DNA of 64,000 bases from positions 868,001-932,000 of the forward strand of contig NZ_JASKUT010000001.1 in the NCBI RefSeq assembly GCF_030167925.1, read 5' to 3'. A program made the translations under genes and the position numbers. Source of the DNA: Paenibacillus silviterrae. GTDB taxonomy: Bacteria; Bacillota; Bacilli; Paenibacillales; NBRC-103111. This document shows positions 18,986 through 26,839 of the stretch, piece by piece. The notes below the pieces were generated by a model. It had not been told where the DNA came from and made no database searches. It saw only the letters and a program-made list of their open reading frames with translations. Position 1 is the first letter of the stretch, and the number at the start of each line of letters is the position of its first letter.

Positions 18986-19170
18986 TTACGAGATAAAATC
19001 ACCTTACAGGTACATTCTCGACCGGGAAATGGTCTGAAACGATATATTTTCACTTTAACAGATGTTATTTCCTATCTGATGAGCTTAAGAACACTGCTGT
19101 TACGATATAAAATCATCTTACACAATATAATAGGCACTGCTTCACATCTGTAAGATGAAAATATCACTTT
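18986..19170. repeat. Four degenerate copies of a 25-28 bp repeat in the ftsZ-spoIIGA gap
   Basis: Three copies lie on the plus strand at 18986-19010, 19037-19064 and 19099-19124, and one on the minus strand at 19143-19170. The shared pattern is roughly ACGATATAWWWTCAYCTTACAGATG. Copies 1 and 3 are closest (TTACGAGATAAAATCACC against TTACGATATAAAATCATC). Copies 3 and 4 face each other and share a perfect 9-bp stem, CATCTTACA with TGTAAGATG. No gene is seen here. It might be a binding-site array, a small mobile repeat family or RNA structure; the sequence does not decide. Confidence 0.6.
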
Positions 19171-19360
19171 AGATCGAGATTTCTGAGTCTATCTATTAGC
19201 AGCATAACCTGCTGTCAACAAATACCTCATCTCCCCATTGCACATGCTCAAACAAAGTAACCTCTTCGCGTAATCGAGTTATCATCGAGTCAATCCTTCT
19301 ATCAATGCCGATGGATATATATCCAATTCTCTCACCAATCAACTCTTCCCCACCGCAGCA
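19171..19360. other. Non-coding remainder of the ftsZ-spoIIGA gap
   Basis: Between the repeat cluster and the spoIIG promoter region there is no open frame with a ribosome site and no RNA gene that I recognise. The only item noted is a weak 7/9 match to a Spo0A box (GTCAACAAA on the plus strand, 19214-19222). The last 150 bases are pyrimidine-rich on the plus strand. Confidence 0.5.
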
Positions 19361-19427
19361 CTCGACAAAAGAAGACGCTCACCACCACCACGTTTCAACA
19401 GACTTTGATGATAGATTGCTATATACT
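19361..19427 (+). promoter_or_regulatory. Probable Spo0A-controlled spoIIG promoter
   Basis: A -10 hexamer TATACT lies at 19422-19427. Upstream, CTCGACAAA (19361-19369) and TTCAACAGA (19394-19402) match the reverse of the Spo0A box (TTYGACAAA) at 8/9 and 7/9. The second overlaps the place of the -35 element, with no good -35 at normal spacing, as in the B. subtilis spoIIG promoter, which Spo0A~P activates with sigma-A. The match by layout is good but the boxes are imperfect. Confidence 0.5.
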
Positions 19428-19473
19428 TGTCTCATTCGTGACGAATGGGCTTCAAGCTGGGAGGTATAGGAGA

Positions 19474-20373
19474 ATGATTGTGTACATCGATATCATTTTC
19501 CTGGTGAATCTCATCATCGATGGACTGCTGCTTTGGACTACCGCCTGGTCGAGGAAGCTGAGCTTTCGTTGGTGGAGGCTGCTGTTATCCGCCGGCATAG
19601 GAGCAGGCTATGTCGTGTTTCTATTTTTTCCGCCTCTTGATGTATTGTTCACGTTCGGCGTTAAGTTTCTCTTGTCCCTACTCATGCTGCTAACGGCATT
19701 CGGCTATGGCGGGCTTCAGCATTTTCTGAGAAATTTAGGCTCATTCTACCTTATTAACTTCGCTGCAGCCGGTACGATTCTTGGTGTGCACTATTTCCTG
19801 CAATCCTCAAGCGAAGTGGTTAGCGGTATCGTGTATGGTCATCAGCTCAACGTAGCGGTGACACTGGCCGTGGTCTCGCTGCCCTTCGGGTTCTGGTTAT
19901 TCCGGCAAGTCTCCTCCTTCGCCAAGCGGAAGGAACAGCTTTCGACCTTTATAGCCAAAGTGGACGTACATATCGATGATTTTTTCTCCAGCTGCACTGG
20001 GCTCATTGATACAGGCAATCAGCTGTATGATCCTCTGACCAAAACGCCGGTCATGGTCATGGAGGCCGCCCAATGGAGCGAGCAAATTCCAGAAGCCTGG
20101 ATGCAAAAAATCCGGCAGGCCGAAGTGGATCAAATCGTGACCGCGATCGGGACCGAGCCCTTCGTCTGGCAGGACCGGCTTCGATTAGTGCCTTATCGGG
20201 GGGTGAACCGCAACACGCAATTTATGCTGGCGATCAAACCAGATCGGGTCGTCATCACCACGGGCGAGACGCAAATCGAAGCGATGAAGGTGCTCATAGG
20301 CCTTGACGGGGGCAGGCTTAGCTCCGACAATGCGTACCAAGCGATCATTCATCCTTCGCTGCTGCAATCGTAA
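19474..20373 (+). CDS. spoIIGA: Sporulation sigma-E factor-processing peptidase SpoIIGA
   Basis: SpoIIGA is a membrane aspartic protease in the mother-cell septal membrane that removes the pro-sequence of sigma-E after a signal from SpoIIR. The 299-residue product has about five membrane segments in its first 150 residues and a cytosolic protease half with the catalytic motif [11 protein letters not shown] (Asp179; Asp183 in B. subtilis). The upstream frame is open, but ATG 19474 has the site GGGAGGTATAGG and starts the expected first membrane helix. It is followed 62 bp later by its substrate gene sigE. Confidence 0.95.
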   Translation: MIVYIDIIFLVNLIIDGLLLWTTAWSRKLSFRWWRLLLSAGIGAGYVVFLFFPPLDVLFTFGVKFLLSLLMLLTAFGYGGLQHFLRNLGSFYLINFAAAGTILGVHYFLQSSSEVVSGIVYGHQLNVAVTLAVVSLPFGFWLFRQVSSFAKRKEQLSTFIAKVDVHIDDFFSSCTGLIDTGNQLYDPLTKTPVMVMEAAQWSEQIPEAWMQKIRQAEVDQIVTAIGTEPFVWQDRLRLVPYRGVNRNTQFMLAIKPDRVVITTGETQIEAMKVLIGLDGGRLSSDNAYQAIIHPSLLQS

Positions 20374-20435
20374 ACAAAAATCAGGATCCCATGATACATG
20401 CTGTCCAGCATAGATCAACTTATAGGAGGAAGCGA

Positions 20436-21161
20436 ATGATGTTAGTCAAATGGAAGCTGAAACTGCAAATTATCTATTTCCGTCTTTTGCTGCTGCTCGG
20501 GCTCAAGGGCGAAGAAATTTATTACATCGGTGGAAGTGAAGCGCTGCCGCCTCCGCTCACCCGCGAAGAGGAAGAATATTTGCTGGAAAAGCTTCCATCA
20601 GGCGACGCCGCCATACGGGGAATGCTTATTGAACGCAATCTGCGTTTGGTCGTATACATTGCTCGCAAATTTGAGAATACCGGCATCAACATTGAAGATT
20701 TGGTGTCGATCGGAGCCATCGGGCTGATCAAGGCGGTCAATACATTTGATCCGGAGAAAAAGATCAAGCTGGCCACTTATGCCTCCCGATGCATAGAGAA
20801 TGAAATTCTGATGTACCTTCGCCGCAACAGCAAAATTCGTACGGAGGTATCGTTCGACGAACCGCTCAATATCGATTGGGACGGCAACGAGCTGCTGCTC
20901 TCCGATGTGCTCGGAACGGAGAACGACACCATCTACCGCAACATCGAAGAGCAGGTTGACCGCAAGCTGCTGCATAAAGCGCTGGATAAGCTCTCGGAGC
21001 GGGAGCGGATCATCATGGAGCTCCGCTTCGGGTTGACGGACGGAGAAGAGAAGACGCAGAAGGATGTCGCCGATATGCTGGGCATTTCGCAATCGTATAT
21101 CTCCCGTCTGGAGAAGCGCATTATCAAGCGTCTTCGCAAGGAATTCAATAAAATGGTGTAA
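20436..21161 (+). CDS. sigE: RNA polymerase sigma-E factor precursor (mother cell)
   Basis: Sigma-E directs early mother-cell transcription in sporulation. The 241-residue product starts with a hydrophobic, basic pro-sequence of about 28 residues ending near EEIYYIGG, the region where SpoIIGA cuts, then has sigma region 2 ([22 protein letters not shown]), region 3 and region 4 with the helix-turn-helix [20 protein letters not shown] chose ATG 20436 after TATAGGAGGAAG; an earlier in-frame codon lacks a ribosome site. Co-transcribed with spoIIGA from the upstream promoter. Confidence 0.96.
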   Translation: MMLVKWKLKLQIIYFRLLLLLGLKGEEIYYIGGSEALPPPLTREEEEYLLEKLPSGDAAIRGMLIERNLRLVVYIARKFENTGINIEDLVSIGAIGLIKAVNTFDPEKKIKLATYASRCIENEILMYLRRNSKIRTEVSFDEPLNIDWDGNELLLSDVLGTENDTIYRNIEEQVDRKLLHKALDKLSERERIIMELRFGLTDGEEKTQKDVADMLGISQSYISRLEKRIIKRLRKEFNKMV

Positions 21162-21269
21162 TCTGGAAACTGATAATTTTTAAAAAAATGTAAGCGAAAA
21201 CGTCCTTGATTTATCTGGGTTTTGTCCAATTTTGACGGATGAGGGCACTTGCGGGACAAGTTCTGCAGC

Positions 21270-21297
21270 GCATAAAAAAACCTTCCAAGGTTATAAT
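21270..21297 (+). promoter_or_regulatory. Sigma-F type promoter upstream of sigG
   Basis: GCATA at 21270-21274 is followed after 14 bases by GGTTATAAT at 21289-21297, a full match to the forespore sigma-F -10 pattern GGnnAnAnT with a near-standard spacer (15 is usual). It lies 35 bp before the sigG start. In B. subtilis sigG is transcribed in the forespore by sigma-F, and later by sigma-G itself, so this fits the known control. Confidence 0.65.
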
Positions 21298-21331
21298 TAA
21301 CAATAATGTTTCTCCTTGGGAGGTTATCACG

Positions 21332-22114
21332 GTGACCCGAAATAAAGTCGAAATTTGCGGTGTAGACACTGCAAAGCTACCTGTTTTGACCAACGCGGAA
21401 ATGCGTGAGTTATTCGTTCAGCTTCAAGAGAAGAATGAGCGGACTGCAAGAGAGAAATTGGTGAATGGCAACCTCCGCTTGGTGCTCAGCGTCATTCAGC
21501 GCTTCAATAACCGCGGCGAGTTTGTCGATGATTTATTTCAGGTTGGCTGCATCGGACTGATGAAGGCTATTGATAATTTTGATTTAAGTCAAAATGTGAA
21601 GTTTTCCACCTATGCCGTACCGATGATAATTGGGGAAATCCGGCGCTACCTGCGGGATAACAATCCGATTCGGGTGTCCCGCTCGCTTCGCGACATCGCC
21701 TATAAGGCGCTGCAGGTTCGCGATGCATTAACGAATCAGAACTCGCGCGAGCCTACGATTTACGAAATTTCCGAAGCGCTCAATGTGCCGAAGGAAGATG
21801 TGGTTTTCGCCTTAGACGCCATCCAGGACCCGGTGTCGCTCTTCGAGCCAATCTACCATGACGGCGGGGACCCGATCTATGTCATGGATCAAATCAGCGA
21901 CGATCGCAACAAGGATGTCTCCTGGATCGAGGGAATTGCCCTCCGGGAGGCGATGCGCAAGCTGAACGACCGCGAGAAAATGATTCTCTCCATGCGTTTC
22001 TTTGATGGGAAAACGCAAATGGAGGTTGCCGATGAGATCGGCATTTCTCAAGCACAAGTATCCCGCTTGGAAAAATCAGCGATTTCGCAAATGCAAAAGC
22101 ACGTTAAAAACTAA
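21332..22114 (+). CDS. sigG: RNA polymerase sigma-G factor (forespore)
   Basis: Sigma-G drives late forespore transcription. The product is 260 residues, the same length as B. subtilis SigG, and begins VTRNKVEICGVDTAKLPVL, the diagnostic N-terminus. Region 2 (NLRLVLSVIQRFNNRGEFVDDL), region 3 and region 4 with VADEIGISQAQVSRLEKSA are intact. The start is GTG after TGGGAGGTTA; the frame is open upstream as far as 21239, but that part overlaps the sigma-F type promoter. Order sigE-sigG is as in B. subtilis. Confidence 0.97.
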   Translation: MTRNKVEICGVDTAKLPVLTNAEMRELFVQLQEKNERTAREKLVNGNLRLVLSVIQRFNNRGEFVDDLFQVGCIGLMKAIDNFDLSQNVKFSTYAVPMIIGEIRRYLRDNNPIRVSRSLRDIAYKALQVRDALTNQNSREPTIYEISEALNVPKEDVVFALDAIQDPVSLFEPIYHDGGDPIYVMDQISDDRNKDVSWIEGIALREAMRKLNDREKMILSMRFFDGKTQMEVADEIGISQAQVSRLEKSAISQMQKHVKN

Positions 22115-22131
22115 GCTCCCGCGAAGGGATA

Positions 22132-22169
22132 AGGTACAGAGTCCGTTTCAGGCTTCTGTGCCTTTTTTT
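22132..22169 (+). terminator. Intrinsic terminator after sigG
   Basis: GGTACAGA pairs with TTCTGTGCC (one G-U pair) around a 13-base loop, followed by seven Ts at 22163-22169. Confidence 0.85.
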
Positions 22170-22257
22170 CATCAGGGCAGGACATTTTCCCTTTCACCTA
22201 CATACATATAGTTATATACCCAGTTCCTTAGATGCACGGTCACAGGAGCTGCTTTCG

Positions 22258-22572
22258 GTGGTGATGGGCATCATGAAAATATCCGATTTCCAAACGAAGG
22301 ATGTTATCAATATTGTAGACGGCAAGAAGCTCGGCCAGGTGAGTGACCTAGAGCTGGATTTGCGGCATGGACGCATTGAGGCTATCATTGTGCCGAATTC
22401 GGCGCGATTCTTCGGTCTGTTCGGCGGAGCGACTGAGGTTGTTATTCCTTGGAGAAATATCGTCAAGATCGGCATGGACGTCGTTCTGGTGAAGCTGGAT
22501 GACCTTCGAACGTATCGTCAGCAGGACGAAGGAGAAGTGACCTACGAATACAACCGCCAATATCGGGAGTAG
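22258..22572 (+). CDS. ylmC: YlmC/YmxH family PRC-barrel sporulation protein
   Basis: A 104-residue protein of the YlmC/YmxH family, with the PRC-barrel-like pattern MKISDFQTKDVINIVDG, then KLGQVSDLELD and IEAIIVPNSARFFGLFGG, ending in VVIPWRNIVKIG. The family is found in endospore formers, is linked to sporulation and has no known biochemical role. Several starts are possible: GTG 22258 or 22261, or ATG 22264, all after the site CAGGAG. A terminator directly follows, so it is probably a one-gene transcript. Confidence 0.85.
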   Translation: MVMGIMKISDFQTKDVINIVDGKKLGQVSDLELDLRHGRIEAIIVPNSARFFGLFGGATEVVIPWRNIVKIGMDVVLVKLDDLRTYRQQDEGEVTYEYNRQYRE

Positions 22573-22587
22573 TAGAAATTGCCGAAG

Positions 22588-22617
22588 AAGAGCATACGGG
22601 CGTGTGCTCTTTTTTTT
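22588..22617 (+). terminator. Intrinsic terminator after ylmC
   Basis: AGAGCATAC pairs with GTGTGCTCT (one G-U pair) around a 4-base loop and runs into eight Ts. Confidence 0.9.
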
Positions 22618-22671
22618 CGGGTGAAGGATCGGTATACTGGTGAAAACAGGTGCAAGGAGGAGGAGGACTGG

Positions 22672-23526
22672 ATGGAGCCTTTTGTTAGGACAATCGCGGA
22701 GAATGGCTGTGAGACCTGGAGACTGGCAAATTGGGAGCAAAAGTATCCTCAGCTTACGTCAGGCTTTACCTCGCGAAAGGGCGGAGTCAGCCGTGAGGCG
22801 TTCGACAGCTTAAACTGCGGACTTCATGTGAACGATAATCCCGCGGATGTGGTGACCAACCGGCAGCTGCTTGCGGAGGCGATCGGCGCGTCATTTGATG
22901 CCTGCACTTATGCCGAACAGGTTCACGGAAGGGAAATTCAAGTGGTCGCGAAGGCACAGGCAGGAGCGGGGAACTCCTCTAGAGAAAAAGCGCTGCAGGC
23001 CAAGGACGGGTTTGTCACGAACGTACCCGGCATTTATCTTCATGCGCTGTTTGCCGATTGCGTACCGTTATATTTTTACGATCCGGTACACAAGGCGGTT
23101 GGGCTGGCTCACGCGGGCTGGAAGGGAACGGTGCTGCAAATCGCCAAGGCTACTCTGGAGACGATGAGCGCGGCGTATGGAACGAAGCCGAGGGACGTTT
23201 ATGCCGCCATAGGGCCTTCCATTCAGGGTTGCTGCTATGAGGTGGACGAGAATGTCATCACCAGGGTGGATAAGACGCTGCGCGAACTGGGGCTTAGCAA
23301 CCAGGTGGGAGCTCAGGAATATGTATATAAAACAATATCCGAAGGAAAATGGATGTTAAGCTTGCAACAATTGAACCGACAAATTATGATAAAAGCAGGA
23401 ATTATGCCAGTTCATATCGAAATAAGTACGTTATGCACAAGCTGTCAAGTGGAAGACTTCTTTTCCCATCGGAAGGAAGGCGGCAAAACAGGACGGATGG
23501 CGGCTTGGATCGGCATACGGGAGTAG
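22672..23526 (+). CDS. pgeF: Purine nucleoside phosphorylase YlmD/YfiH (laccase-domain family)
   Basis: A 284-residue protein of the DUF152/YfiH family. Members were once called polyphenol oxidases; they are zinc enzymes with purine nucleoside phosphorylase and adenosine deaminase activity, and in E. coli YfiH edits wrongly built peptidoglycan precursors. Visible motifs are the YAEQVHG histidine, ADCVPLYFYDP, GLAHAGWKGTV and GPSIQGCCYEV, which carry the His/Cys metal ligands. Start ATG 22672 after AAGGAGGAGGAGG; the open frame before it covers the ylmC terminator and is not used. First gene of a ylmDE-sepF-ylmGH block. Confidence 0.88.
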   Translation: MEPFVRTIAENGCETWRLANWEQKYPQLTSGFTSRKGGVSREAFDSLNCGLHVNDNPADVVTNRQLLAEAIGASFDACTYAEQVHGREIQVVAKAQAGAGNSSREKALQAKDGFVTNVPGIYLHALFADCVPLYFYDPVHKAVGLAHAGWKGTVLQIAKATLETMSAAYGTKPRDVYAAIGPSIQGCCYEVDENVITRVDKTLRELGLSNQVGAQEYVYKTISEGKWMLSLQQLNRQIMIKAGIMPVHIEISTLCTSCQVEDFFSHRKEGGKTGRMAAWIGIRE

Positions 23527-23577
23527 CGCAGGTATATCCTCATCGGTTGCCTGCCGTTAGAACGGGCGGACAGCGAG

Positions 23578-24279
23578 GTGAAAGGGCCTTTGTTACAGGA
23601 ATTACAGCAGAGAATATCGGACGTGGAACATAAAGTTCAGGCTGCTTGCGATCGAGCAGGCAGGGCTCGCGACGACGTACAGATAATTGCCGTCACGAAA
23701 TACGTGTCCTTGGAAACGACAGGCGCGGCATTGGAGGCAGGACTGAACCATATCGGAGAGAATCGTTGGCAGGATGTACAGCCGAAGTGGGAAGCGTATC
23801 ACGACAGAGCGACATGGCATTTTATCGGCCATCTTCAGACGAATAAAGTGAAGGATGTCGTTGGTAAATTCGCGTACATCCACTCTCTTGACCGGCTTTC
23901 ATTGGCGAAAGAGCTGGAGAAGAAGGCTGCAGCCATGGGCATCGTCGTACAGGTCTTTCTTCAGCTGAATATTTCCGGTGAAGAGACGAAGCACGGTTTG
24001 GAGCCGGACAAGCTGTTTGATTTGGTACGCGAGTTGAAACCATTCGAGCATCTCCGGATTGTAGGGCTGATGACGATGGCTCCTTATGAAGCGGAGCCGG
24101 AATCGACCCGGCCGGTATTCCGCGGGCTTCGGGAATGGCGGGACCGATTGAATGCCGAGGGAATTCTGGATTACGAGGTGCCGCATTTATCCATGGGGAT
24201 GTCAAACGACTTCGAGGTGGCTATAGAGGAAGGGGCAACCTGGGTCCGGCTCGGATCCATTTTGGTCGGCAAGGAATAA
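23578..24279 (+). CDS. ylmE: YggS family pyridoxal phosphate homeostasis protein
   Basis: A PLP-binding single-domain protein (233 residues) of the YggS/PROSC/PLPBP family, which buffers free pyridoxal phosphate in the cytosol. Motifs are IIAVTKYVSLET with the PLP lysine, HIGENRWQD, WHFIGHLQTNK and the phosphate-binding end LSMGMSNDFEVAIEEGATWVR. The start is uncertain: GTG 23578 has no good site, whereas TTG 23590 would have GAGGTG ten bases upstream and would shorten the protein by four residues. Gene order ylmD-ylmE-sepF is conserved in Bacilli and beyond. Confidence 0.9.
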   Translation: MKGPLLQELQQRISDVEHKVQAACDRAGRARDDVQIIAVTKYVSLETTGAALEAGLNHIGENRWQDVQPKWEAYHDRATWHFIGHLQTNKVKDVVGKFAYIHSLDRLSLAKELEKKAAAMGIVVQVFLQLNISGEETKHGLEPDKLFDLVRELKPFEHLRIVGLMTMAPYEAEPESTRPVFRGLREWRDRLNAEGILDYEVPHLSMGMSNDFEVAIEEGATWVRLGSILVGKE

Positions 24280-24322
24280 CCGTGATCCGGTGATCAGTAC
24301 TATAAATAAGGAGGAGTTGAAA

Positions 24323-24751
24323 ATGAGCGTTATGAATAAGTTCATGAACTTTCTCGGTCTGCAGGAAGAAGAAGAAGTCATTGAACGCGAACGGGTAGTG
24401 GAGCCGCAGCAGGAGGAAAACGAAACCCCTGTGCAGGATACACGTAGGAATAAGGGAAACATCGTCAGCATTCATTCGCAGAAAAGCGTCCGCGTTGTGT
24501 TGAACGAGCCCCGTTCTTATGAAGAAACGTGGGAGATTGCCGATCACCTGCGGTCCCGCCGGCCGGTTGTCGTCAATCTTCATCGGGCCCGGCCGGATCA
24601 CACGACGCGCATCTTTGATTTTCTGAGCGGAACGGTGTATGCTCTGAATGGCTCGATATCCAAGCTAGGGCCGAATATTTTCCTGTGCACGCCGGAAGGT
24701 GTGGAGATTCACGGCTCCATTACGGAGAATCTCCATCGGGAAGAACAGTAA
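24323..24751 (+). CDS. sepF: Cell division protein SepF
   Basis: SepF (YlmF) binds FtsZ filaments and the membrane and forms rings that organise the division septum. The 142-residue product has an N-terminal amphipathic helix (MNKFMNFLGLQEEEE) that would bind membrane, an acidic linker and the conserved SepF domain with EIADHLRSRRPVVVNLHR and IFDFLSGTVYALNGSI. ATG 24323 follows AAGGAGGAG. It acts with FtsA and FtsZ encoded 6 kb upstream. Confidence 0.95.
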   Translation: MSVMNKFMNFLGLQEEEEVIERERVVEPQQEENETPVQDTRRNKGNIVSIHSQKSVRVVLNEPRSYEETWEIADHLRSRRPVVVNLHRARPDHTTRIFDFLSGTVYALNGSISKLGPNIFLCTPEGVEIHGSITENLHREEQ

Positions 24752-24792
24752 CGTAACGAAGAAGTCCTATTACAGTTAACGAGGTGATCAGC

Positions 24793-25059
24793 TTGTACGT
24801 CATTGAAAGTTATATTCATACATTGATTTTGATCTACCGCTACGTGCTCATCGCCTATGTATTGCTGTCCTGGCTGCCTAATGCAAGAGAAAGCTTTATC
24901 GGTGAGATTTTGGCGAAGCTATGCGAGCCGTATTTATCGATTTTTCGTCGTTTTATCCCGCCGATCGGCGGTATGATTGACATCTCTCCAATCGTAGCGC
25001 TGCTGGCACTGTTCTTTATCGAGCTGGGGCTTTCAGCCGTCATCGGTTTCTTTGTGTAG
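24793..25059 (+). CDS. ylmG: YggT family membrane protein
   Basis: A small membrane protein of 88 residues with two hydrophobic segments and the YggT pattern YRYVLIAYVLLSWLPNA followed by CEPYLSIFRRFIPPIGGMIDISP. The exact role is unknown; chloroplast and bacterial relatives affect nucleoid or division morphology. TTG 24793 after CGAGGTG is the best start; the GTG at 24784 lies inside that ribosome site. Position between sepF and ylmH is conserved. Confidence 0.85.
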   Translation: MYVIESYIHTLILIYRYVLIAYVLLSWLPNARESFIGEILAKLCEPYLSIFRRFIPPIGGMIDISPIVALLALFFIELGLSAVIGFFV

Positions 25060-25072
25060 CAGGTGAAGGAAA

Positions 25073-25855
25073 TTGAACAACGAGAACATTTACTCACATT
25101 TTCACCCGGATGAACATCGATTCGTCGATAAGGCCGCCGAATGGGTGGAGAGAGCGGAGCAGCATGCGCTGAAGCTGACGGACTTTCTTGATCCGCGGCA
25201 AGCGTTTATAGTGAACACATTGGTGAACCGATCCGGTGACGTTCAGGTTCGCTTTGACGGTGGGCACGAGAATGCGGAGCGCAAGCGGGCGATCATTGCG
25301 CCTGACTATCGGGATTTGGCTTCCGAGGATATCGGAATCCGCTTGATCTCGGTCGAGTCGCCGGACGAGAAGCTTAAGGATCTGGATCACGGGGATTACA
25401 TGGGAGCCATCCTAGGTCTCGGTCTGAAGCGGGACAAGATCGGCGACATTTATGTCCGGGAGAACGGTTGTCACTTTCTGGTTGCAGCTGAAGTGGCCGA
25501 CTACATGCGATTGAACCTGACTCAGGTGCACCGTGCCCATGTCATGACGGAGGAGCTGCCGCTGGAACGGCTTATTGCTACGGATGTGTCGCTGGAGGAA
25601 TTGAGCCTTTCCGTCGCTTCGATGCGACTCGACGGAATCGTCAGCGATGTGTATCGTCTAAGCCGCGCGAAAGTGCTGCTGCCGATTAAGGCAGGCCGCT
25701 GTAAAGTGAACTGGAAGCAGGAGGAGGATCCCAGCAAGCCGCTTCAAGCTGGGGATGTGGTATCGCTGCAGGGTTTCGGCCGGTTCAAGGTGCTTGAGGT
25801 CGAGGGAGTATCCAAAAAAGGAAGACAGCGCGTAAGAATCGGCAAATATGCATAG
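25073..25855 (+). CDS. ylmH: S4-domain RNA-binding protein YlmH
   Basis: A cytosolic 260-residue protein of the YlmH family. The first part (to about 170) is the family-specific domain with GRENGCHFLVA-like features (DIYVRENGCHFLVAAEVADY) and the last 70 residues form an S4 RNA-binding domain (LRLDGIVSDVYRLSR and GDVVSLQGFGRFKVLEVEG). Recent work links YlmH relatives to rescue of stalled 50S-peptidyl-tRNA complexes; the older guess was a division role from its context. TTG start after GTGAAGGA. The stop codon lies in the loop of the following terminator. Confidence 0.88.
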   Translation: MNNENIYSHFHPDEHRFVDKAAEWVERAEQHALKLTDFLDPRQAFIVNTLVNRSGDVQVRFDGGHENAERKRAIIAPDYRDLASEDIGIRLISVESPDEKLKDLDHGDYMGAILGLGLKRDKIGDIYVRENGCHFLVAAEVADYMRLNLTQVHRAHVMTEELPLERLIATDVSLEELSLSVASMRLDGIVSDVYRLSRAKVLLPIKAGRCKVNWKQEEDPSKPLQAGDVVSLQGFGRFKVLEVEGVSKKGRQRVRIGKYA

Positions 25856-25871
25856 TTTGCCGATTTTTTTT
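25837..25871 (+). terminator. Intrinsic terminator overlapping the ylmH stop
   Basis: A perfect 10-bp stem AATCGGCAAA / TTTGCCGATT with a 9-base loop holding the ylmH TAG, then eight Ts. Confidence 0.93.
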
Positions 25872-25951
25872 GTTACGGATTGCAGGAAAATGTGGGCTCC
25901 TGTCGAATATAGCAATACCATACAGTCGGATAAAACTTTGGAGGTGCAGCA

Positions 25952-26431
25952 ATGGCTTTAACCCCGCTCGATATACATAATAAAGAATTCAGCCGTTCGT
26001 TCCGAGGCTATGACGAAGACCAGGTGAACGAGTTCCTCGACCAAGTGATCAAGGATTACGAGGCATTGATCCGTGAAAATAAAGATTTGCAGAATCAGCT
26101 CGCATCGATTCAAGAGCGTCTGGACCATTTTTCGAATATTGAGGAAACCCTCAGCAAAACGATCATTGTGGCGCAGGAAGCTGCGGACGAAGTGAAAACG
26201 AACGCCAAGAAGGAAGCGCAATTGATCCTGAAGGAAGCGGAGAAGAACGCGGACCGGATCATCAACGAATCGCTTGTCAAATCCCGCAAGATCGCCCTTG
26301 AGATCGAAGAGCTGAAGAAGCAGGCCTCCATCTACCGCACGCGCTTCCGCACGCTGATTGAAGCTCAGCTCGAGCTGCTCAGCACGGAGGATTGGAGCAC
26401 CTTGGAGAAAATTGAGATCGAATCCAACTGA
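25952..26431 (+). CDS. divIVA: Cell division initiation protein DivIVA
   Basis: DivIVA is a coiled-coil protein that gathers at curved membranes (poles and septa), placing Min proteins and, in sporulation, helping anchor the chromosome. The 159-residue protein begins MALTPLDIHNKEFSRSFRGY; Phe17 and Arg18 match the membrane-inserting pair of B. subtilis DivIVA. Residues 25-60 and 70-150 are heptad-rich coiled coil. ATG start after TTTGGAGGTGC. It has its own region downstream of the ylmH terminator and precedes the ileS promoter. Confidence 0.96.
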   Translation: MALTPLDIHNKEFSRSFRGYDEDQVNEFLDQVIKDYEALIRENKDLQNQLASIQERLDHFSNIEETLSKTIIVAQEAADEVKTNAKKEAQLILKEAEKNADRIINESLVKSRKIALEIEELKKQASIYRTRFRTLIEAQLELLSTEDWSTLEKIEIESN

Positions 26432-26436
26432 GAAAG

Positions 26437-26465
26437 TTGACGTTGGACACGATTTTCGCTATACT
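26437..26465 (+). promoter_or_regulatory. Sigma-A promoter of the ileS leader
   Basis: TTGACG at 26437-26442 and TATACT at 26460-26465 with a 17-base spacer. It begins six bases after the divIVA stop and drives the T-box leader. Confidence 0.85.
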
Positions 26466-26471
26466 CCTCTA

Positions 26472-26779
26472 TATTACCTGAGTTAACATAAACCAAAGCG
26501 ATGACTGGGACAAGTACGCTGCCAAGCGGATGCCAGCGAGCCGGGATTTTGGTGCAAGCCCGGACTTCCTGCAGCAGTGGAATATCACCCAGGAGCGTCT
26601 CTTGAACCTCGTTGCAGTGATCCGGCATGCATGCCGCTATCCGCTGCCAACTGATGATCCGATGTAGAGAGTATCGGCTGATCCCGTTATCGATCGTTTG
26701 AGTGAAGGCTGCTTGCAGCCTTAATCAGGGTGGTACCGCGAGACTTCTCGTCCCTAGTCAGGGATGCGAGGTCTTTTTT
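26472..26779 (+). promoter_or_regulatory. T-box riboswitch (isoleucine) upstream of ileS
   Basis: The leader carries the T-box antiterminator sequence AGGGTGGTACCGCG at 26727-26740 followed by a terminator: GACTTCTCGTCCCT pairs with AGGGATGCGAGGTC and six Ts follow to 26779. Uncharged tRNA binding would favour the antiterminator and turn ileS on. The probable specifier is ATC (26584-26586) in the context GGAATATCACC, which is an Ile codon and agrees with the downstream gene. The specifier was read by eye. Confidence 0.93.
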
Positions 26780-26839
26780 GATTTTTACGAAGAAGCTGTA
26801 GCATTAGTTATTATGGAAGAGATCAGGAGTGGTAGCAGT

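Noticed and set aside
18986-19170. CRISPR array at the repeat cluster
   Set aside because: Repeats are degenerate, one copy is inverted, spacing is uneven and no cas genes are near.
26702-26839. N-terminal extension of ileS upstream of ATG 26840
   Set aside because: It would translate the T-box antiterminator and terminator; a proper ribosome site lies before 26840.
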